From Clostridia bacterium (GTDB taxonomy: Bacteria > Bacillota > Clostridia > Christensenellales > UBA1242): DNA of 11,888 nt. The stretch lies in the NCBI GenBank assembly GCA_900768425.1, contig CAAGCR010000033.1, forward strand, positions 1-11,888, given 5' to 3'. The notes below the pieces were generated by a model, which was given only the letters and a program-made list of their open reading frames with translations, did no database searches and was not told where the DNA came from. Shown piece by piece: positions 8,501 to 11,888 of the stretch. The position numbers and the translations under genes are program-made. Within the stretch, counting starts at the first letter, position 1. The number at the start of each line of letters is the position of its first letter.

Positions 8501-8749
8501 TTCCTTATTGATTAAATCTACATAACTGTTTTCAACCAAATCATACGAAGAATCAAAGCCAGTTATTAAAGGCTCATCAGCAGACTTAGTTTTCATATTG
8601 ATAGCATAAGCTTCAGCAATGCTATCTCCAAAAGCCACATAAGTTATATTTTGCGTGCTTGCATTAACTTTAGTATTTTGTGGACATACCAAACAACTCA
8701 CCATTACGGCAAGTGCTAATGTTATTGATAAAAGAATTTTTTTAAACAT
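5561..8749 (-). CDS. Secreted SGNH/GDSL hydrolase with InlB-type repeats and C-terminal membrane anchor
   Basis: 1062 residues. Seen: a signal peptide (1-30, likely cut after VNA); an SGNH hydrolase domain (about 33-375) with GDS nucleophile Ser43, block II Gly99, block III GANN (153-156) and the FFDPHPTYEGH block V with Asp349 and His351; an Ig-like stretch (380-478); five Listeria-Bacteroides/InlB B-type repeats (about 481-547, 548-623, 624-701, 702-778, 779-848), most ending in a W-containing strand such as LYAKW, LYAGW or FARW; two further beta-rich Ig-like stretches (849-936, 937-1025); one transmembrane helix (about 1033-1054) and tail SRKKYKAFF. There is no LPXTG. Known: SGNH enzymes cleave esters of lipids, glycans or acylated polymers. 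Inferred: a surface esterase on a long stalk; the substrate is unknown. A GTG start ten codons upstream has no ribosome-binding site; the ATG at 8749 has GAGGA five bases upstream. Confidence 0.9.
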   Translation of the reverse strand: MFKKILLSITLALAVMVSCLVCPQNTKVNASTQNITYVAFGDSIAEAYAINMKTKSADEPLITGFDSSYDLVENSYVDLINKELSKTYNATAYNYAYSGDKCSDLIAYIREFYDDVNETVKDDTTANATYPTLTNGQIYNSVKKANIITICIGANNILKDAINLMAGYLELKKPYYTLEQMETALKANILGDSSKNIVGFKAEFDELLTILNKINPNAYIYFTNIYNPYKVLKADSGLLQTASYLGFNNFTQERLDNIAHLADVAIGGGNDFTSLNDVILQGVTKANEQNNRFVYVNTKQVFDSKYDESNLQNYNNYVNTRLDEMTPNAIMGGDYSFDDPSEIGASFFDPHPTYEGHKLIFNAHNSAGLRAYEKPAEDYKLSIKINNLDVQTNYTLSKGQNLTINANCDNADYSYAYNFVVKNTDNEIVSTENSNSFTINYSDLTYGDYKLYLTITAEKDGESVVVYNNIVTSFTIEEPEKVTIAFITGYDYVVNPVEVYVDTTVTEPIINRENYNLVGWYTDSDFNNKWDFGNKVTANMTLYAKWEKLTYTVRYEYNGGTALGKTFYECEVLKNSKALKPEGSEIPILNKYELIGWFTSLDATKPYDFSTIVTGDLILYAKWERVYFDVVFNYNGGKVGKDTYLITESKKDSLVTEPTGNAIPVLEDYELTGWYTESSCTNKWNFAQDKITKETTLYAGWRRNVFYVTLNYNGTTYNGNNHRLVKVKENDVLQEPSEKYPQLSRTGFKFMYWYLDNESVPFTFPATITTDIELKIYWKEAITIGLRNVDGLYSWVLLKGATIADLKKDLTPTKAGTVFLGWYQESSLKTELKDDAILDDNQIVFARWVTLTCKDERLLKQSFSPITKLVEWYIDAKAGSKLVWKVNDVVVKETEVTGDDGYTWTYAPNAIGDYKISCEVDGILIDGKTVSITYSVPKEISITLLKVSDKKFFYFEVDNKQYYNPNKFVWFKTEDAYSNDFNEKIGEGFELNNYKFNNDCKVCVKYLENEDSTDALTSNVINVRVDNYVDETTLLAIILSAGVVLLIVVGVIVSRKKYKAFF

Positions 8750-8872
8750 ACCATTCCTCATATAAATTAAGTTTACCACATTAAAAAATAAATTACTATA
8801 AAATTCGTTATTTTTTTGAGATTTTTTAATAAATTACTAAGTATATTAATTAAAGTCTAGTGAAAAAATCAG

Positions 8873-8908
8873 TAAAATTAATTAATTTTTTTTATTTAAT
8901 TAATTTTA
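8873..8908. repeat. 13-bp perfect AT-only inverted repeat after the second lipoprotein gene
   Basis: TAAAATTAATTAA (8873-8885) and its exact complement (8896-8908) flank a 10-base loop, about 70 bases past the stop codon of the 8979-9881 gene. It could be a weak terminator of the Ro60-lipoprotein operon or a cruciform-prone spacer. The stem has no G/C pair and no clean T tract follows directly on the minus strand, so termination is uncertain. Confidence 0.5.
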
Positions 8909-8978
8909 CACACATAAATATATAAGCAAACATTCATATATTTGTTTTTGTCTTAAAATGAAATGTATAATTTTTCTA

Positions 8979-9881
8979 TCAAGCATACAAAAATTCAGCA
9001 AAAACATTGCAACAAACTTTTAATATTTCGGCATTTTTTGTTTGTGTAATATCAAATCCGTTTTTATTTCCCCACATTTTTAACAACATATTTTTACTTA
9101 CCTTTGTGTAAACATCATCTTGAAGTTCACCTAAAGTAGAATAGGTTTTGTTAAAAATGTTGCTTATAAACATTTGTTTCGCATTACTTCTTGTAAAATT
9201 TTCGTAGTATTCTTTTATGGTTTCATTAATAATTTGTAAATTTTGTTCTTTATTTTTTAATTTTAATCCTATATTTAAGGCATCTAAGTCAGCACAAACA
9301 TCTTCATCATTAAAAGCACCAATGTTGCTATTAAATAAGGTCTTTACATAACTATAAAGCATATCACCTGTTTTATCTGTGTCTTTTATACTAGATGCAA
9401 GTTGCATTAAATCTCCACCCCAACCGGATAAATCGTGATAAGCATAAGTGGAAGAATAATAAACTACATTTAAAGTTGCAAAAAAGTGAACAAAATCTAC
9501 CTTTTCCTTTGTTTTTGGAATAATAAAGTTGTCTTTTTGTTTTAAATCACTTACAGTCTTTGTTTGGTTAGTTAAAACATAAGCATCAAATTCACTATCT
9601 GGCTCGCCACCAATAACATTCCATTCTTGTGTGTTGTATTTACCGCTTCTAATATACACCAAAACTCTATTAATATATTGGTCTTCGTTATATGTTTTTG
9701 ATAAATTTTCTAACGCATTTATTCTACCCATAAGCGAATTAAACTCTTTCTGCTCTGTGGTAATTTGTGGCTCTTGCGGATTTTGTGAACCACTATCATT
9801 TTGCGAGCAAGCACAAAAAAGCACTAATGCGAAAGCAAGCATTAGGCATAAAGATATGAACCTATATGTACGTTTATTCAT
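8979..9881 (-). CDS. Predicted lipoprotein of unknown function, coupled to the Ro60-like gene
   Basis: 300-residue protein that I cannot assign. Seen: a basic start (MNKRTYR), a hydrophobic segment and a Cys-containing end at LFCAC (Cys23, Cys25). A Ser/Gln/Asn/Pro-rich linker follows, as is usual after a lipidated Cys, although the lipobox is not canonical. The body is acidic to neutral and probably helical. It has a notable cluster: VDFVHFFATL (128-137, His132), HDLSGWGGDLMQLA (149-162) and EDVCADLDALNIG (193-205). This His/GWGGD/Asp pattern looks like a conserved active or binding site, but I do not know the family. It is the second gene of an operon: its start is nine bases after the stop of the Ro60-like gene, and its AAAGGTG site (9886-9892) overlaps that stop, so translation is probably coupled. 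The gene ends in TGA. Confidence 0.85.
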   Translation of the reverse strand: MNKRTYRFISLCLMLAFALVLFCACSQNDSGSQNPQEPQITTEQKEFNSLMGRINALENLSKTYNEDQYINRVLVYIRSGKYNTQEWNVIGGEPDSEFDAYVLTNQTKTVSDLKQKDNFIIPKTKEKVDFVHFFATLNVVYYSSTYAYHDLSGWGGDLMQLASSIKDTDKTGDMLYSYVKTLFNSNIGAFNDEDVCADLDALNIGLKLKNKEQNLQIINETIKEYYENFTRSNAKQMFISNIFNKTYSTLGELQDDVYTKVSKNMLLKMWGNKNGFDITQTKNAEILKVCCNVFAEFLYA

Positions 9882-9890
9882 ATTACACCT

Positions 9891-11360
9891 TTAATACATC
9901 TTTTCAATATCTGAAACTAAAGTATTTATTCCTTTTTCATAAGTATTGATATATCCTAAAATATTTTCATTCCAGCCGGAAATAAAGTCCACTTTATCAC
10001 TATTAATATTCACTTCACTTGTACCATAACCAACAATGTCTATCATATGAAAGAACGCATTTGGATTAATTTTGTTTAAATAGTCATTAAATAGTTTTTG
10101 AGTTGGTGTTCTTTTCTCCCACAAATGCCCAGAAGTATATGAATGATTGCACATATTATCAGATAACATTATTATTCTATCAACTTTAATTTTTTCGTCT
10201 AACAAATATTCGAGTGGTAATTGACAATATGTACCGCCACCTGAAAAATCAATACTGTCAGCATTTAACAAGATTCCATTTGTTGTTGCCAATGAATGTT
10301 TATATAGATTATTATCAAAAGAAACGACTATTGAATTTTCACAAACATAGTTTGCCATAGCACATAATATGCGTGCAATGTCGCAACAAGATATTTCACT
10401 TTTTCTTGAAATTTTTTGCATCATTGAGCCACTGACATCAACAGCAAGTAGTGTTGTGCCTTTTACTTGTTCAACATTTTTCATACTTATTTTAACGGCC
10501 TTTTCAAGCGCATCAAAAATTGAACTAGTGCTAAGGTTGTTGTTTTTTAATGACACATAAGCGGAATAATATCTAAATGGTAAAACTTTGTTTTTTAAAA
10601 TCAAGTTCTCATTTATCAAGGTTTCTAACACTTTATTATAGTTATTTGGTTTTGCCTTTATTATGTTGTTTAAATTGCGTAATAGTGCCATATAGCCTAG
10701 CTTACCGCTATCAATAAGTTCTTCCCAAACTTCTTTTGTGTTACCGCGTTTAGATAGTTCGGTTTCCCAAGTGTATGGTGTTTGTAAAGTATCATCTATT
10801 ATTTTTTTGTACAATTCGTTCTTTTGCTCACTTGTAGCCTTTGCGTGAGTTAAACGTAAAACATCTTTAAAATTAAAAACCTTGCTTTGCCTATTATATT
10901 TTGCAAACTGATATTCATCAAACTTATCCATAGCCAATGAAAGGGCTTTTTTGAGCGAATTTGGAATAGGCTTGCCATATGTTTCAACATAATAAGCCAA
11001 AATTTCCAGCATGTCATCGGCACGCATAATTGCTTTATCGCACGCAAATTTAACATACTCTTTACCATTGTTATTATGTGCCAAAATAGCAATTAAAACA
11101 TGAGAAATGCTTCTTAAATTCATTTTATCGCGTGCAAAAATTGCTAAACTTGCAACATATTTACCTTGCCCTTCATCTATTAACCTATCAGCAAGAGCAA
11201 CGAGTTCCTTAGAGTTGTCACCATAGTATTTATCTTCATTAAAAAGCGAAGTTAAAACCATAGTTGTTAATTTTAATTTATCTTCAATTTTGTAAGCAAC
11301 ACATCCTTCGTTATTTGTTGTAATATTGTCTTGGTCTTTGTTCTTATTAAATTTTGACAT
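9891..11360 (-). CDS. rsr: Ro60/Rsr-like TROVE-VWA RNA-binding protein
   Basis: 489 residues, similar in size to bacterial Ro60 orthologues (about 530). Seen: a helical-repeat TROVE region (about 20-300), including the RDKMNLRSISHVLIAIL segment typical of Ro proteins. A C-terminal von Willebrand A domain (about 301-489) has a complete metal-ion site: DVSGSM (308-313), Thr377 in the GGGTYC loop and Asp401 in LSDN. Known: Ro60 is a ring-shaped cytosolic protein that binds misfolded RNAs in its central hole and Y RNAs on its surface. Bacterial Rsr works with PNPase and other exonucleases in rRNA maturation and decay during stress. The start is supported by AAAGGA five bases upstream and the promoter at 11381-11409. 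No rtcB-type RNA ligase gene, a common neighbour, is visible. The downstream partner is a lipoprotein gene. I found no convincing Y RNA in the window. Confidence 0.9.
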   Translation of the reverse strand: MSKFNKNKDQDNITTNNEGCVAYKIEDKLKLTTMVLTSLFNEDKYYGDNSKELVALADRLIDEGQGKYVASLAIFARDKMNLRSISHVLIAILAHNNNGKEYVKFACDKAIMRADDMLEILAYYVETYGKPIPNSLKKALSLAMDKFDEYQFAKYNRQSKVFNFKDVLRLTHAKATSEQKNELYKKIIDDTLQTPYTWETELSKRGNTKEVWEELIDSGKLGYMALLRNLNNIIKAKPNNYNKVLETLINENLILKNKVLPFRYYSAYVSLKNNNLSTSSIFDALEKAVKISMKNVEQVKGTTLLAVDVSGSMMQKISRKSEISCCDIARILCAMANYVCENSIVVSFDNNLYKHSLATTNGILLNADSIDFSGGGTYCQLPLEYLLDEKIKVDRIIMLSDNMCNHSYTSGHLWEKRTPTQKLFNDYLNKINPNAFFHMIDIVGYGTSEVNINSDKVDFISGWNENILGYINTYEKGINTLVSDIEKMY

Positions 11361-11606
11361 ATATATCCTTTATTAGAAATATATTAAATAATTAATTTAA
11401 AAAAGTCAAGAAAAAGCGTTATTGCATAATAATCAACTTATATGTTTGTGGCTAAAAGTATTCAAGTCTTTAAAACAAGGCTTTTGTGTGTTTAATGTGA
11501 TGTTTGATATATAGATAAAATTCCTATGTGATTAAAATAACAAATTTTAACAAAAATTACTAAACTAGTCTATATTTTTCGGTTTTACCATAAACAAAAA
11601 AATTAT
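11361..11606. other. Promoter-containing spacer upstream of the Ro60-like gene
   Basis: No gene is visible. It holds the rsr promoter (11381-11409) and a small imperfect hairpin, AAGTCTT/AAGGCTT (about 11464-11483), with one G-U pair. It also holds a possible decayed copy of the cloverleaf family: CTATGTGA (11524-11531) followed by hairpin TTAAAAT-aacaa-ATTTTAA (11532-11550), similar to the left side of the element at 11813-11886 but with no closing right arm. No Y RNA signature was found. Confidence 0.45.
11381..11409 (-). promoter_or_regulatory. Sigma-A promoter of the rsr-lipoprotein operon
   Basis: On the minus strand, TTGACT (11404-11409), a 17-base spacer and TAATAT (11381-11386). The predicted start near 11374 gives a leader of only about 14 bases, with AAAGGA just inside it. 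The palindromic array at 11605-11888 therefore lies upstream of the promoter and outside the mRNA. Confidence 0.75.
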
Positions 11607-11695
11607 AAACTATAGGAAGTAAAATTTTGATAAAATCAAAATTTTGAAATTGTTAGCACAATTTCGTTTGATAAATCAAACACTTCCAATAGTTT
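11607..11695 (+). repeat. Cloverleaf-type palindromic element, copy 2
   Basis: The closing stem is AAACTAT-a-GGAAGT (11607-11620) against ACTTCC-a-ATAGTTT (11682-11695): 13 pairs and one A-A mismatch. It encloses hairpins AAAATTTTGA-taaaa-TCAAAATTTT (11621-11645), GAAATTGT-tagc-ACAATTTC (11646-11665) and GTTTGAT-aa-ATCAAAC (11666-11681). All stems abut with no unpaired junction base, giving a perfect four-way junction. Compared with the reverse complement of 5478-5550, the stems are nearly identical, the loops differ, and the last pair of the long hairpin has changed from C-G to A-T, keeping the pairing. It lies about 250 bases upstream of rsr. Confidence 0.9.
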
Positions 11696-11773
11696 GTTAG
11701 GCTGCGTCGCAAAAACTCAAATGCCAATGCTATTGCATTGTCGCTTGGTTTGTTGCTCCTTGTAATAAACTAT
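11689..11773. repeat. Palindrome-bounded module sharing its boundary with cloverleaf copy 2
   Basis: ATAGTTTGTTA (11689-11699) and TAATAAACTAT (11763-11773) pair over 11 positions with one G-T wobble. The 63-base interior is much richer in G+C (about 30 of 63) than its surroundings and contains the hairpin CAATGC-tatt-GCATTG (11725-11740). Its left arm overlaps the right closing arm of copy 2, so the modules interlock. It has no open reading frame worth calling. It may be a separate repeat family or a partner piece of the same element. Confidence 0.5.
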
Positions 11774-11791
11774 GCAATAGGTTAATTTTTT

Positions 11792-11821
11792 AACAACACA
11801 TAATATAAACTATGTGATGTT
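11792..11821. repeat. Imperfect hairpin that competes with cloverleaf element 3
   Basis: AACAACACATA (11792-11802) pairs with TATGTGATGTT (11811-11821) with one mismatch around an 8-base loop. Its right arm contains TGTGATG (11813-11819), the left closing arm of the element at 11813-11886. The two folds are therefore mutually exclusive. Confidence 0.5.
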
Positions 11822-11886
11822 AAAATTTAAACAAGTTAAATTTTAAGTTGCTAAACGCAACCACCTTGATAAATCAAGGCATCACA
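11813..11886 (+). repeat. Cloverleaf-type palindromic element 3 (diverged)
   Basis: A closing stem TGTGATG (11813-11819)/CATCACA (11880-11886) encloses three hairpins. They are TTAAAATTTAA-acaag-TTAAATTTTAA (11820-11846), GTTGC-taaac-GCAAC (11847-11861) and CCTTGAT-aa-ATCAAGG (11864-11879). Only CA (11862-11863) is unpaired at the junction. The order and sizes match copy 2 read on the plus strand. The last hairpin keeps TTGAT-aa-ATCAA, but its outer two pairs changed from G-C and T-A to C-G and C-G. AAACTAT precedes it (11807-11813), as in copy 2. The window ends two bases later, so any longer right arm is cut off. Confidence 0.75.
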
Positions 11887-11888
11887 GT

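Noticed and set aside
8750..8779. Ten-residue N-terminal extension of the SGNH hydrolase (GTG start at 8779)
   Set aside because: No Shine-Dalgarno site precedes it, whereas GAGGA lies five bases before the ATG at 8749, and the signal peptide begins properly at MFKK.
10369..10560. Short open frames antisense to the rsr gene and similar ones over the other genes
   Set aside because: They lie opposite strongly supported coding regions, lack ribosome-binding sites and have no recognisable protein features.
11464..11483. Hairpin AAGTCTT/AAGGCTT as a plus-strand terminator or small RNA
   Set aside because: Seven pairs with one wobble, no upstream gene on the plus strand and no T tract; too weak to call.
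11524..11550. Fourth cloverleaf copy
   Set aside because: Only a CTATGTGA-like arm and one AT hairpin are visible; there is no matching right closing arm or other hairpins, so it is at most a decayed fragment.
11600..11888. tRNA or YrlA (Y RNA-like) gene suggested by the cloverleaf shapes
   Set aside because: The loops are only 2-5 bases, there is no T-loop GTTCGA-like sequence or D-loop GG, stems are nearly pure A/T, and no Y RNA Ro-binding stem was found.
11605..11888. CRISPR array
   Set aside because: The repeats are palindromic modules of different lengths and orientation, not identical direct repeats with regular unique spacers, and no cas gene is nearby.

Overview
This AT-rich window (roughly 30% G+C by eye) has seven protein genes, all on the minus strand. 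TGA is used as a stop (end of the 8979-9881 gene) and TGG as Trp, so the code is standard. Strong Shine-Dalgarno sites, lipoproteins, a HelD-type helicase and an SGNH hydrolase carrying InlB-type repeats point to a low-GC Gram-positive host, probably an uncultured Clostridia-like Bacillota. The exact taxon cannot be read from the sequence.

Layout in the direction of transcription (right to left): an upstream region packed with palindromic repeats (about 11605-11888); a two-gene operon with its own sigma-A-like promoter, encoding a Ro60/Rsr-type TROVE-VWA protein (11360-9891) and a lipoprotein of unknown function (9881-8979); a large secreted, membrane-anchored SGNH hydrolase with InlB-like repeats (8749-5561); a long AT-rich gap holding a cloverleaf repeat and a terminator; aspartate-semialdehyde dehydrogenase (5078-4104); a small YcxB-like two-helix membrane protein (3804-3298) with a strong promoter and terminator; a second lipoprotein of unknown function (3160-2126), also with its own promoter and terminator; and a HelD-like RNA-polymerase-associated helicase (2009-27). 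Apart from the Ro60-lipoprotein pair these look like single-gene units.

The most unusual content is non-coding. Elements at 5478-5550 and 11607-11695, in opposite orientations, share one design: a short closing stem around three hairpins, with almost no unpaired base at the junction, which would fold into a compact cloverleaf (four-way junction). A more diverged element at 11813-11886 has the same architecture with paired (compensatory) changes in its stems. The stems are kept while the loops and some base pairs differ, which suggests selection for the fold. Two of the three copies, plus a linked palindromic module, lie upstream of the Ro60 gene. The family could be a small mobile element or a structured RNA; the sequence alone does not decide.
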